Assembly: GCA_044343935.1 (NCBI GenBank)
Contig: JBIJDU010000005.1
Span: 3,777 to 67,776 of the forward strand
Direction of reading: 5' to 3'
DNA: 64,000 nucleotides
Source of the DNA: AcAMD-5 sp044343935
Lineage (GTDB): Bacteria; Actinomycetota; Actinomycetes; S36-B12; UBA5976
Shown here: piece by piece, positions 42,178 through 51,055 of the stretch
Numbering within the stretch: the stretch's first letter is position 1
Layout of the letters: each line of letters begins with the position of its first letter
Notes under the pieces: generated by a model
What the model was told of the DNA's origin: nothing
The model's database searches: none
The model's input: the letters and a program-made list of their open reading frames with translations, nothing else
Translations under genes and position numbers: made by a program

Positions 42178-43461
42178 ATGGCAGCAATTGATACTGGCGA
42201 CACTGCTTGGATGATGATTAGTGCCGCACTAGTTCTGCTAATGATCCCGGGACTTTCACTTTTCTATGGCGGCATGGTGCGTTCAAAGAGTGTGTTGAAC
42301 ATGATCATGATGTCATTTAGTGCTCTTGGCCTGGTAGCAGTTCTTTGGATTTTGTATGGATTTTCAATCACGTTTGGTAACTCAGTAGGTGACTCTGGTT
42401 TGATCGGAGATGCCACGGAATTTCTTGGCTTAACATCGTTAATGAATACTGAAGCTGTTATCGGCACAATTCCAGCACCTGTGTTTATCGCGTTTCAAGG
42501 AATGTTTGCTGCCATCACGGTTGCACTCATTTCCGGATCAATTGCAGATCGCGCAAAATTCGGTTCTTGGTTAGTGTTCGCTGGAATTTGGGCAACGGTG
42601 GTTTATTTCCCAGTTGCGCACTGGGTGTTCGCATTTGATGAATTCGTCGCAACTACAGGTGGTTGGATCGCAAATGACCTAGGTGCTATTGACTTTGCCG
42701 GCGGCACCGCGGTTCACATCAATGCTGGTGCAGCCGGCTTGGCGTTGGCATTTATCTTGGGTAAGCGAATTGGCTTTGGCAAAATTCCAATGCGGCCGCA
42801 CAACTTGCCATTAGTAATGCTAGGCGCTGCACTGTTGTGGTTTGGCTGGTTTGGCTTCAACGCTGGTTCAGCAGTTGGCTCCAACGGACTTGCCGGTGTG
42901 GCGTTCTTAAACACCATTGGTGCAACTGCAGCGGCGATGCTCAGCTGGCTTCTAGTTGAGAAGATTCGTGATGGTCATGCCACTAGTTTGGGCGCAGCTT
43001 CGGGCGTAGTTGCTGGTTTGGTTGCAATCACACCAGCATGTGCTTCGGTAGATGCGATCGGGGCGTTGATTATTGGTGCGGTATCGGGCATCTTGTGCGC
43101 CTTGTCAGTTGGGCTTAAGTTCAAGTTTGGCTATGACGATTCGCTCGATGTGGTAGCTGTTCACTTAGTTGGTGGGGTAGTGGGAACAATCATGATCGGC
43201 ATAGTTGGCCTAGAGGTTGGAATTCTCGATGGCGGCGGCACTGAGCAACTAGTCAAGCAAGTTATTGGAGCCGGAGCCGTTTTGGCTTACTCCTTCATCG
43301 CAACGCTAATCATCGGCAAACTGATCGATCTGACAATTGGATTTAGAATCAGTGCAGATGATGAGCAAGCCGGAATCGATGTTTCTTACCACGCAGAGCG
43401 CGGTTATGAACTATCTGATTCATCACAGGGCGGTTTATCTGGCGCTTCGAAGGGAGCCTAA
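42178..43461 (+). CDS. amt: Ammonium transporter
   Basis: Inner-membrane ammonium channel of 427 residues with about 11 hydrophobic helices. ATG 42178 has AGGAGG 4 nt upstream. Nine further in-frame codons upstream are unsupported. Family motifs include DTAWMMISAALVLLMIPGLS, FYGGMVR, the pore His in FAGGTAVHINAGAAG and HLVGGVVG. The cytoplasmic C-terminal tail lets PII dock. PII and GlnD genes follow directly, forming a nitrogen-sensing cluster. Confidence 0.96.
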   Translation: MAAIDTGDTAWMMISAALVLLMIPGLSLFYGGMVRSKSVLNMIMMSFSALGLVAVLWILYGFSITFGNSVGDSGLIGDATEFLGLTSLMNTEAVIGTIPAPVFIAFQGMFAAITVALISGSIADRAKFGSWLVFAGIWATVVYFPVAHWVFAFDEFVATTGGWIANDLGAIDFAGGTAVHINAGAAGLALAFILGKRIGFGKIPMRPHNLPLVMLGAALLWFGWFGFNAGSAVGSNGLAGVAFLNTIGATAAAMLSWLLVEKIRDGHATSLGAASGVVAGLVAITPACASVDAIGALIIGAVSGILCALSVGLKFKFGYDDSLDVVAVHLVGGVVGTIMIGIVGLEVGILDGGGTEQLVKQVIGAGAVLAYSFIATLIIGKLIDLTIGFRISADDEQAGIDVSYHAERGYELSDSSQGGLSGASKGA

Positions 43462-43463
43462 TC

Positions 43464-43802
43464 ATGAAACTAATTACCGCAATTATCAAACCATTCAAAC
43501 TAGATGATGTTAAGACCGCATTAGCAGCAGCTGGTGTCAATGGCTTAACGGTTTCGGAAGCAAGTGGGATGGGTAGACAGCGTGGCCATGTTGAGGTCTA
43601 CCGCGGCGCTGAATACGCAGTTGATCTGGTGCCAAAAGTTCGAATCGAGATAGTCGTTGATGATGCGCAGGTAACTGCTGCAGTTGACGCAATTGTTGCC
43701 GCTGCCAATACCGGAAAAATTGGTGATGGCAAAGTTTGGGTTGTGCCCGTTGAGTCAATCGTTCGAGTTCGAACTGGCGAAAGCGGTACCGCAGCCTTGT
43801 AG
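43464..43802 (+). CDS. glnK: PII nitrogen regulatory protein
   Basis: A 112-residue trimeric PII signal protein that blocks Amt and senses 2-oxoglutarate and ATP/ADP. KLITAIIKPFKLDDVK and the T-loop GHVEVYRGAEYAVDLVPK are visible, with the modifiable Tyr at 51. GKIGDGKVWV is the B-loop. It sits 2 bp after amt, which by convention favours the name GlnK over GlnB. A terminator follows it. Confidence 0.96.
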   Translation: MKLITAIIKPFKLDDVKTALAAAGVNGLTVSEASGMGRQRGHVEVYRGAEYAVDLVPKVRIEIVVDDAQVTAAVDAIVAAANTGKIGDGKVWVVPVESIVRVRTGESGTAAL

Positions 43803-43827
43803 TGGCAGGTATCCTCCTCTACTACCG

Positions 43828-43871
43828 ACAGCGGGTGCTTGGGTAACTGAGCACTCGCTGTTACCTATTTT
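43828..43871 (+). terminator. Intrinsic terminator between glnK and glnD
   Basis: A 12-bp stem ACAGCGGGTGCT (43828-43839) pairs with AGCACTCGCTGT (43850-43861, one G-U) around a 10-nt loop, followed by TACCTATTTT. It should reduce glnD transcription relative to amt-glnK. Confidence 0.8.
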
Positions 43872-43954
43872 CGAAAGTAGGAACTATTTCGCTCCAAGAA
43901 ATTCGCTCACAACTGCTGAACTCGAAGCTCTCTATTGCCGAAACCAATCAGCAG

Positions 43955-46156
43955 TTGTTGGCGCGCACAAATTCTTGGTTAATACACACCTTTAATGAGC
44001 ACTGCCCAGCAGGTGCAGAGATTGCCTTGATTGCGATCGGTGGGTTGGGCCGAAATGAATTAGCTCCTGGCTCGGATCTGGACTTGCTATTACTGCACAG
44101 CAGCAAGCAGGCAACCGGAGCAGCAGAATTGGCTCAGCAGATCTGGTATCCAATTTGGGATAGCGGAGTTGGATTAGACCATTCAGTTCGAACTATTGAC
44201 GAATCGTTGCTGCTAGCGGGACAGGATTTGCGGGTTATGTTCGGCCTGCTGGATCAACGATTTTTGGCTGGCAATGAATCACTTGCGGCAGAGCTGAATT
44301 TCAAAACGCTAGAGCTTTGGCGAAAAACTTTTTTCAAGCGACTGCCAGACATCATTCAATCTGATCGAGATCGACACCTCACATTTGGTGATTTAGCACA
44401 CCTGCAAAATCCAAATCTAAAGGAATCACAAGGTGGGCTGCGAGATTTAGTTACGCTAAATGCGATTACCAAATCTTGGCAAGTGGAAGTAGGACTGGCA
44501 AAACTGGCATCAGCAAAATCTGTGCTGTGGCAGGCACGATCAGCGCTTCATTTAATTACCAAAAAGAACACAGATTTGTTGGCACAAGAGTTACAGCATG
44601 ATGTTGCTGCAATGGTCAATTATTCCGACAGCGATCAATTACTAAGTGATGTCTATCGATCAGCAAGGGCAATTACTTTTACTTACAATCAAGCTATTCG
44701 AAGTGCAACTGATTTAAACAATTTGCGTAGCTGGTTAACTAGGCGAAGAGCGACTAGGACGCCAATTACCGATGGCGTAGTACTGGCAGATAATCAAATT
44801 CAATTAGCTATGAATTATCGAGCTGATCATGCACTTATGCTCAGAGCCGCTATCTCAGCGGCTAAATTGAATCTTCCAATAAGCACTGAAATTTTGACGG
44901 AGCTTAAGGAAAGTGAAGAACTCTTCACTTGGGATGATCGAAAACGGGAACTATTTATTGAGTTGCTGGCTACCGGTGAGCCATTAATTGAGGTTTGGGA
45001 AGCGTTGGACCAGGCCGGAATAATTAGCATGATGTTGCCACAATGGGATGTGATCAGGTGCGCACCACAGCGAAATTCAGTTCACCGATTCACTGTTGAT
45101 CGGCATTTGATCCAAACTGTAGTTGAAGCCAGCAAATTTACAACCATGGTGGCGCGCCCAGATATTTTGCTCATTGCCTCGCTGCTGCATGACATTGGTA
45201 AAGCACGTTTAGAAGATCATTCAATTTTAGGAGCCAAGCTATCTCGAGAGATCACCGTAACTATGGGGTTTTCAAAGTTAGATCAAGAGTTAATCGAGTT
45301 GCTGGTTCGACATCACCTGCTACTCCCAGAGACGGCAACTAAGCGCGATTTGGAGGACCCAGCTACTGTTTCAATAATAACCGCTGAAATCAAGTCGCAA
45401 TTTGTGCTAAATCACTTGCACCATTTAACTATCGCCGATGCGCAGGCAACATCTGCGATTGCATCGTCAAATTGGCGGCTGAATCTAATCTCGCAGTTAG
45501 TGGATCTGGTTAAACAGACGTTAGTTGGTGAATCGCTACCAATTGAGCCAGAACTTGATCTTGAGCTACCGCTAAATTCGCATGGTGTAGGAATTTCAAT
45601 CGCACCGCAGCAAGATGGGTATTTGATAACTGTTTCAGTACCAGATAGCCAAGGTGTGCTGGCCAAAATCGCGGGCTTTTTATCACTTCAGCGTTTGGCA
45701 GTTAGATCAGCAAAAACAAAAACGGTTGCTGATCGGGCGATTAGCTATTGGCATGTGTTGCCACTATTTGGCGATGCACCTGAAATAGATCTATTACGCA
45801 GTGAACTTACTCGAGTAATAACTGGTGCATTAGACATAGCGGCGCAGTTAGCAGCTCAGGAAAATTCGCAATTTAAGAGAGCAGAATCTGTAGCCCCAGT
45901 CAAAGTAATATTTCCAGAAGTTAGTTCCAACTACACCATCATAGAAGTCCGTGCTCCTGATCGAACTGCGTTGCTGTACCGAATTGCTGCCACTATTTCA
46001 GCGCAGCAGTTAGATATTTTCGCGGCAATTGTGGCCACCCATGGCGCTACGGTGGATGATGTTTTTTACGTTCGAACTAAAGGTGGTGCCCGACTATCCC
46101 CAACGCAATCAGAGCAACTCGGGCAAGCAATCATGGCCGAATTGGCGATTGGGTAA
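43955..46156 (+). CDS. glnD: PII uridylyl/adenylyltransferase GlnD
   Basis: Bifunctional enzyme that nucleotidylates and de-modifies PII. The 733 residues from TTG 43955 include the nucleotidyltransferase motif IGGLGRNELAPGSDLDLLLLH, the HD hydrolase motif LLHDIGKARLEDHS, and two C-terminal ACT domains (near 560-630 and 665-730) that sense glutamine. The frame is open upstream to 43847. Residues encoded from about 43886 (including EIRSQLLNSKLSIAETNQQ) look like the missing N-terminal helix of GlnD, so the true start is probably earlier and non-standard. Confidence 0.92.
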   Translation: MLARTNSWLIHTFNEHCPAGAEIALIAIGGLGRNELAPGSDLDLLLLHSSKQATGAAELAQQIWYPIWDSGVGLDHSVRTIDESLLLAGQDLRVMFGLLDQRFLAGNESLAAELNFKTLELWRKTFFKRLPDIIQSDRDRHLTFGDLAHLQNPNLKESQGGLRDLVTLNAITKSWQVEVGLAKLASAKSVLWQARSALHLITKKNTDLLAQELQHDVAAMVNYSDSDQLLSDVYRSARAITFTYNQAIRSATDLNNLRSWLTRRRATRTPITDGVVLADNQIQLAMNYRADHALMLRAAISAAKLNLPISTEILTELKESEELFTWDDRKRELFIELLATGEPLIEVWEALDQAGIISMMLPQWDVIRCAPQRNSVHRFTVDRHLIQTVVEASKFTTMVARPDILLIASLLHDIGKARLEDHSILGAKLSREITVTMGFSKLDQELIELLVRHHLLLPETATKRDLEDPATVSIITAEIKSQFVLNHLHHLTIADAQATSAIASSNWRLNLISQLVDLVKQTLVGESLPIEPELDLELPLNSHGVGISIAPQQDGYLITVSVPDSQGVLAKIAGFLSLQRLAVRSAKTKTVADRAISYWHVLPLFGDAPEIDLLRSELTRVITGALDIAAQLAAQENSQFKRAESVAPVKVIFPEVSSNYTIIEVRAPDRTALLYRIAATISAQQLDIFAAIVATHGATVDDVFYVRTKGGARLSPTQSEQLGQAIMAELAIG

Positions 46157-46159
46157 TCT
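46154..46159 (+). promoter_or_regulatory. -10 box of leaderless ffh
   Basis: TAATCT overlaps the glnD stop codon and ends 6 nt before the ffh GTG. Confidence 0.45.
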
Positions 46160-46165
46160 TTCGCC

Positions 46166-47572
46166 GTGTTCGCTCAACTCTCCAATCGACTCTCCGTCGC
46201 CCTGCGCAATGTTCGCGCCAAGGGTCGGCTGACTGAAGCCGATGTTGATGATGCCTTAATAGAAATCAGAGCAGCACTACTGGAAGCAGATGTTGCGCTA
46301 ACGGTGGTGCGAGAGTTTGCCAAAACAATAAAGGCCAGAGCCGTAGGTGCTGAGGTATCAGCGGCACTCAATCCAGGTCAGCAATTTGTTCGAATCGTGA
46401 GTGAAGAGTTAACTGCAATTTTGGGCAGCAATACCAGAACTTTTAAATTTGAATCTGGCAAGCCAACCGTCGTGATGTTGCTTGGATTGCAAGGCGCTGG
46501 AAAAACAACGTTGGCAGGAAAGTTAGCGCTATGGGCAAAGTCGCAGCAGCGAACGCCACTACTGGTCGCCGCTGATTTGCAACGACCTAACGCGGTTGAT
46601 CAACTTAAAGTTATTGCTTCCCAGGCTGAAGTTGCAGTTTATGCACCAGAGCCAGGCAATGGTGTTGGCGATCCAGTGAAGGTAGCGGCTGATGCCATCA
46701 AACATGCTGCTGGCCGAAACGATGTCATCATTATTGATACTGCTGGCCGGTTAGCTATTGATGCCGACCTTGTTGCGCAAGCTGCTGCCATTAAAAAAGT
46801 AGTTAACCCAACTGAAACACTGCTAGTAATTGACGCCATGATTGGTCAAGATGCAGTTACCACTGCAACTACTTTTAATGAGCAAGTTGGTTTTGATGCT
46901 GCTGTGCTAACCAAACTTGATGGCGACGCGCGTGGTGGCGCGGCTCTATCGTTAGTTTCAATAACTGGTAAGCCAATCATGTTTGCTTCAGTGGGCGAAA
47001 AGTTAACTGATTTTGATTACTTCCATCCAGACCGAATGGCTTCTCGAATTTTGGATCAGGGCGATGTACTGACTTTGATTGAGCAAGCCGAGCGAGCGAT
47101 GGATGCTGAGCAATCTACCAAAATGGCAGAGTCATTGAAATCTGGTGACGGCTTTACTTTGGAAGACTTTCTAGAGCAATTGCAGGCAGTTAAGAAAATG
47201 GGAAACCTTTCAAGCATGTTAGCGATGTTGCCTGGTGCCGGAAAGTTGCAAAACCAGTTAGATGAATTAGATGACAAGCAACTAAAGCGCACCGAAGCAA
47301 TCATCCAATCGATGACGCCAGCTGAGCGGGCAAACCCGGAACTATTAAATGGTTCACGTCGGGCGCGAATTGCAGCTGGCTCTGGAACCAGTGTGGTTGA
47401 AATAAACACCTTGGTAAAACGGTTCAGTGAAGCACAGAAGATGCTTAAGCGCGGCACTATCCCGGGCGTTGGGGCAATCCCTGGCGTTGCGCGCCAGCCG
47501 GTAAAGAAAGCTAAGCCTGGTAAGGGTGCTCGACGCAGCGGAAATCCAGCAAAACGGGCACAGCAGGGCTAA
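46166..47572 (+). CDS. ffh: Signal recognition particle protein Ffh
   Basis: GTPase that binds signal sequences and SRP RNA for co-translational targeting. The 468 residues comprise the N domain (about 1-85), the G domain with GLQGAGKTTLAGKLALW, DTAGRLAIDADLV and TKLDGDARGGAALS, and the methionine-rich M domain (about 320-435, with GMLAMLPG-like segments and SGTSVVEINTLVKRF). A basic tail GKGARRSGNPAKRAQQG follows. The SRP RNA gene is not in the window. Confidence 0.96.
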   Translation: MFAQLSNRLSVALRNVRAKGRLTEADVDDALIEIRAALLEADVALTVVREFAKTIKARAVGAEVSAALNPGQQFVRIVSEELTAILGSNTRTFKFESGKPTVVMLLGLQGAGKTTLAGKLALWAKSQQRTPLLVAADLQRPNAVDQLKVIASQAEVAVYAPEPGNGVGDPVKVAADAIKHAAGRNDVIIIDTAGRLAIDADLVAQAAAIKKVVNPTETLLVIDAMIGQDAVTTATTFNEQVGFDAAVLTKLDGDARGGAALSLVSITGKPIMFASVGEKLTDFDYFHPDRMASRILDQGDVLTLIEQAERAMDAEQSTKMAESLKSGDGFTLEDFLEQLQAVKKMGNLSSMLAMLPGAGKLQNQLDELDDKQLKRTEAIIQSMTPAERANPELLNGSRRARIAAGSGTSVVEINTLVKRFSEAQKMLKRGTIPGVGAIPGVARQPVKKAKPGKGARRSGNPAKRAQQG

Positions 47573-47714
47573 TCGGTCGACCTTAACCGGGGATGGTTAG
47601 ACTTCGGCGGCTAGTTACTCGACCCTCTCTTCCAGTAACCAGCACCCCGTGGTTGTGTTGTGAGCGCCCCACTCTCGCTTGCATGACCCATCCACAATAA
47701 ACAAAAGGAATCAA
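47573..47714 (+). promoter_or_regulatory. rpsP promoter and leader region
   Basis: This 142-bp gap holds a TAGACT box (47598-47603) and a GTTACT/AGTAAC hairpin at about 47614-47639. It also holds the ribosome-binding site AAGGA (47705-47709), 5 nt before the rpsP GTG. It probably gives a leader of about 100 nt. Confidence 0.35.
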
Positions 47715-48245
47715 GTGGCTGTAAAGATTAAGTTAAAGCGCACTGGCAAAGTGCATTTACCGCAATATCGAATTGTGATTGCAGATTCACGTAGTGCTCG
47801 TAATGGTCGTTCAATTGAAGAGGTCGGGTTCTACTATCCGAAAGAAGAGCCATCACGCATCGAGGTCAAGTCTGATCGGGTGCAGTATTGGCTTGGTGTT
47901 GGTGCGCAACCAACCGAACCAGTAGTTGCCATTTTGAAAGTAACTGGTGACTGGCAGAAGTTTAATAATCTTCCAGGTGCTGAGGGCACACTTAAGGTTG
48001 CCCCACCAAAGCCAGATAAGAAAGCAGCTTACGCAGCTGCCGTTGCCGACTCTGAGTCAGCTAAAGCTTCCCTAGATGCTGATCGAGATGCAGCAAAAGC
48101 AAAATTAGTTGCACCAAAGGTTGAAGAAGCACCAGCGCCAGCTGTTGAACCAGTTGCCGAGAGTGTCGAAGTTGCAGCCGAGCCTGCAGTTGAAACTGAT
48201 TCGGTTGAAGCAGCAGCTGCTGAAGCAACCGAAGCTAGTGAATAA
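47715..48245 (+). CDS. rpsP: 30S ribosomal protein S16 with acidic tail
   Basis: It is 176 residues from GTG 47715 (AVKIKLKRTGKVHLPQYRIV). The start is fixed by AAGGA upstream and the conserved MAVKI. The S16 core (about 1-85) has ADSRSARNGRSIEEVGFYYP. It is followed by an Ala/Glu/Pro-rich tail of about 80 residues that ends AAAAEATEASE. Similar tails occur in other actinobacterial S16 proteins. It begins the rpsP-khpA-rimM-trmD operon. Confidence 0.96.
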   Translation: MAVKIKLKRTGKVHLPQYRIVIADSRSARNGRSIEEVGFYYPKEEPSRIEVKSDRVQYWLGVGAQPTEPVVAILKVTGDWQKFNNLPGAEGTLKVAPPKPDKKAAYAAAVADSESAKASLDADRDAAKAKLVAPKVEEAPAPAVEPVAESVEVAAEPAVETDSVEAAAAEATEASE

Positions 48246-48247
48246 TC

Positions 48248-48487
48248 GTGATTAACGAAGCATTAACTCATTTAGTTAAAGGCATTGTTGATCATCCAGA
48301 CGATGTTGCAGTGACGGAGCGAACTACTAAATTTGGTAAAGCGCTTGAAGTTTCAGTGCATCCCGATGATTTTGGTCGAGTGATTGGCCGAAACGGTAGA
48401 ACTGCAACGTCAATCAGGACTGTGGTGCATGCCCTTAACGGTGGCCGCAAAGTTCGAATCGATTTTCTCGACGTCAACGGTAATTAA
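48248..48487 (+). CDS. khpA: KH-domain RNA-binding protein KhpA
   Basis: A 79-residue single type II KH domain with the GRVIGRNGRTATSIRTVV loop, where GxxG binds RNA. In other bacteria KhpA pairs with KhpB (EloR/Jag) in small-RNA biology and cell elongation. The position between rpsP and rimM is the conserved one. The GTG start is 2 bp after the rpsP stop. Confidence 0.93.
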   Translation: MINEALTHLVKGIVDHPDDVAVTERTTKFGKALEVSVHPDDFGRVIGRNGRTATSIRTVVHALNGGRKVRIDFLDVNGN

Positions 48488-48490
48488 GTT

Positions 48491-49003
48491 TTGCTAGTCG
48501 AAGTTGGTCGGCTAATCAAGGCGCATGGCATAAAAGGCGACCTGCTTACGCAGTCCTTAACTGATTTCCCAGAACTTAGATTTACAGTTGGCGCTAAGCT
48601 GCAACTACCTAACCAGCAGTTTCTTACGGTGACCAAATTTGCTGAACACAGTGGTCGACTATTGCTGCACTTCAAAGAGATAGTTGATCGGACCGCAGCT
48701 GAACAAGTTGCGGGTAATTTGCTTTATGCAGATATTGATGAAACTGAGATGCCACCTGAACCAGGAAAGTACTTTGATCGCCAATTGATCGGCTTGCTGG
48801 TTAGTACTAATGACGGTGATGTAATTGGAAAGATTGTTGATGTGCTTCACCTGCCAGCACAAGATGTATTGGTGATGAACATGCATGGCAAGGAAGTGTT
48901 AATTCCATTTGTTGATCCAATTGTTCCGGTTGTTGATTTAGAAAACAATATGATCACCATAGATCCACCAGTTGGGTTACTGGAGGTTGCTGATGAAAAT
49001 TGA
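48491..49003 (+). CDS. rimM: Ribosome maturation factor RimM
   Basis: Assembly factor for the 30S head that binds S19. The 170 residues start at TTG (LVEVGRLIKAHGIKGDLLTQ, the RimM N-terminal signature). A PRC-barrel follows (DRQLIGLLVSTNDGDVIGKI, then MHGKEVLIPFVDPIVPVVD). It overlaps trmD by 11 bp and carries the trmD ribosome-binding site. Confidence 0.95.
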   Translation: MLVEVGRLIKAHGIKGDLLTQSLTDFPELRFTVGAKLQLPNQQFLTVTKFAEHSGRLLLHFKEIVDRTAAEQVAGNLLYADIDETEMPPEPGKYFDRQLIGLLVSTNDGDVIGKIVDVLHLPAQDVLVMNMHGKEVLIPFVDPIVPVVDLENNMITIDPPVGLLEVADEN

Positions 49004-49685
49004 TGTCGTAAGTATCTTTCCGCAATACCTAGCACCATTGCAGTTGTCGTTAGTGGGTAAGGCAATTGAGTCAAATTTGATTTCAGTTAACGTGCATGAT
49101 TTACGCGATGCCACATCTGACCCACATCGAACTGTTGATGACACGCCATATGGTGGTGGCCCTGGAATGGTTATGTTGGCTGAACCGTGGGGGAAAGTGC
49201 TTGATGAATTAGTAACTGCACAATCAGTATTGGTCATTCCAACTCCGAGCGGCATTCCATTCACTCAAGAAATTGCTGAATCGCTCGCGCAGCGGCCACA
49301 TTTAATTTTTGGCTGCGGTCGATATGAAGGAATTGATGCCCGAGTGGTTGAACATTACGAAACTAAAACAACTGTGCTGGAATTATCTATTGGTGATTAT
49401 GTCTTAGCTGGTGGCGAAGTTGCAGCTTTGGTGATGATTGAAGCCATCGCCCGATTAATTCCAGGTGTCCTTGGTAATTCACAGTCAGCAGCGGATGATT
49501 CATTTGCCCCTTCAGCATATGGTCGTTTGCTCGAGGGGCCGGTATTTACCAAACCCAGTCAATGGCGTGGCATTGAAGTGCCATCGGTGTTATTGAGCGG
49601 TAATCATGCCGAAATTGCGGCTTGGCGGCTGGCGCAAGCCCGCCAACGCACGGCGGAACGTCGACCAGACCTCACCGGTGAGTAA
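48993..49685 (+). CDS. trmD: tRNA (guanine(37)-N1)-methyltransferase
   Basis: SPOUT-fold enzyme that methylates G37 next to the anticodon. It is 230 residues from ATG 48993, chosen because GGAGG lies 6 nt upstream and MKIDVVSIFP is the conserved start. Motifs are DDTPYGGGPGMVM, FGCGRYEGIDARV and the knot region SIGDYVLAGGEVAALVMIEA. Its end carries a 12-bp palindrome CTCACCGGTGAG (49671-49682). Confidence 0.96.
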   Translation: MKIDVVSIFPQYLAPLQLSLVGKAIESNLISVNVHDLRDATSDPHRTVDDTPYGGGPGMVMLAEPWGKVLDELVTAQSVLVIPTPSGIPFTQEIAESLAQRPHLIFGCGRYEGIDARVVEHYETKTTVLELSIGDYVLAGGEVAALVMIEAIARLIPGVLGNSQSAADDSFAPSAYGRLLEGPVFTKPSQWRGIEVPSVLLSGNHAEIAAWRLAQARQRTAERRPDLTGE

Positions 49686-49823
49686 CCTGATCTACCGGTA
49701 TGGCAGAATTCAACTTGCACTTGGACTTAACCCCGCCGCAGGGGAGTGAGTCAAAAAAGTGCAACTTAAATCACCCGAAGCATCTGCGCGAGTGACCTGC
49801 GGCGCTACGTGTGGGGAGACCCG

Positions 49824-50369
49824 ATGCAAACTCTTGACTCATTGAATGCAGCCTCGCTGCGTAAAGATATTCCACCATTTCGTGCTGGCGATACCGTTAA
49901 GGTGCACGTGAAGGTTATTGAAGGAAACCGTTCTCGTGTTCAGGTATTCCAAGGCGTAGTAACCGGCCGCAAAGGCTCTGGCGCCGCCGAGACTTATACG
50001 GTTCGAAAGATCAGTTTCGGTGTTGGCGTTGAGCGCGTGTTTCCAGTGCACAGCCCAATTGTGGAAAAACTCGAAGTTGTAACTCGCGGTGATGTTCGTC
50101 GGGCCAAGTTGTATTACTTGCGCGATGTAACTGGTAAGCGCTCGAAGATAAAAGAGCGTCGCGAAGAGCGAAATTCGGACTTGGCCATCATGCAGGCTAT
50201 GCAAGCAGAGCGCGATTACGAAGCTCAGGTTGAAGCGCAAAAGGCTGCTGAAGCCGCTGCCGCCGAAGCTGCTGCTGCCAAAGCTGCTGAAGAAGCCGCT
50301 GCAGCCGAAGCCGCCGCCGCTGCTGAACCAGTTGCCGAAGCTTCCGCCGAGGAAACAGAGCAGGCCTAG
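49824..50369 (+). CDS. rplS: 50S ribosomal protein L19 with Ala/Glu-rich tail
   Basis: It is 181 residues from ATG 49824, with GGAG 5 nt upstream and the conserved MQTLDSLNAASLRKDIPPF start. The L19 core (about 1-115) has FQGVVTGRKGSG and KLYYLRDVTGKRSKIKE. About 45 residues of nearly pure Ala/Glu follow, probably a long acidic helix. The 138-bp gap upstream holds a small CCCC/GGGG hairpin and its own promoter is likely there, but no clear boxes were found. Confidence 0.96.
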   Translation: MQTLDSLNAASLRKDIPPFRAGDTVKVHVKVIEGNRSRVQVFQGVVTGRKGSGAAETYTVRKISFGVGVERVFPVHSPIVEKLEVVTRGDVRRAKLYYLRDVTGKRSKIKERREERNSDLAIMQAMQAERDYEAQVEAQKAAEAAAAEAAAAKAAEEAAAAEAAAAAEPVAEASAEETEQA

Positions 50370-50372
50370 CCC

Positions 50373-51053
50373 TTGCGTTTTTTCAACGGACCAAAACTGC
50401 TACGTAGTTTGGTTTCGGGTAGTAAAGAAGTTGCAATTGTTGTTGTAACTGCATTAGTGCTGTCATCCTTGATTCGCATTTTGCTGGTTCAGGCTTTTTA
50501 CATCCCAAGCGCATCAATGGAAACCACATTGATGACTAATGACAAAATCATTGTTTCTAAAGTTGCCACTCGGTTAGATGGTGTTCGACGAGGCGATGTT
50601 GTCGTATTTGTTGATCCAGGTGGTTGGCTGGGTGAAATTACACCAACGCCAGGAATACGGGGCCAACTTCAGCGAGTCCTTACTTTCGTTGGTTTTCTGC
50701 CAGCAAACATGGGCGAGCATCTGGTAAAGCGTGCCATCGGTATTCCTGGTGACACGATCAAGTGCTGTGATGATGGCAAGCTAGTCGTTAATGGTCAGGT
50801 CATTGATGAACCACACATTCAACTACCAACAAATGACGTTAGTTTTGACGTTACCGTGCCAGCAGGTTATGTGTTCGTGATGGGTGATAACCGACCAAAT
50901 TCCAGAGATAGCAGATATCAACTTGATAATGGTGCTTTCGGTGCGGTGCCAATAAAAAATGTAGTGGGTCGAGTCTTTGGCATTATCTGGCCATTAGATC
51001 GAATTTCTAGAGTAACTAATCCTGATTTGTATCGGGATCTAGATCCAAAATAG
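50373..51053 (+). CDS. lepB: Signal peptidase I
   Basis: Membrane-anchored serine protease that removes signal peptides. The 226 residues start at TTG, 3 bp after rplS. One transmembrane segment lies near 19-40. The catalytic Ser is near 48 in IPSASMETTL and the catalytic Lys near 119 in LVKRAIGIPGDTI. FVMGDNRPNSRDSRY is the box E region. It would process the exported HNH and M23-type proteins of this window. Confidence 0.95.
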   Translation: MRFFNGPKLLRSLVSGSKEVAIVVVTALVLSSLIRILLVQAFYIPSASMETTLMTNDKIIVSKVATRLDGVRRGDVVVFVDPGGWLGEITPTPGIRGQLQRVLTFVGFLPANMGEHLVKRAIGIPGDTIKCCDDGKLVVNGQVIDEPHIQLPTNDVSFDVTVPAGYVFVMGDNRPNSRDSRYQLDNGAFGAVPIKNVVGRVFGIIWPLDRISRVTNPDLYRDLDPK

Positions 51054-51055
51054 TT

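Noticed and set aside
49671..49700. Palindromes CTCACCGGTGAG and TACCGGTA at the trmD end as a terminator or regulatory site.
   Set aside because: The first is partly coding, there is no T-tract, and short CCGGT palindromes can arise by chance.
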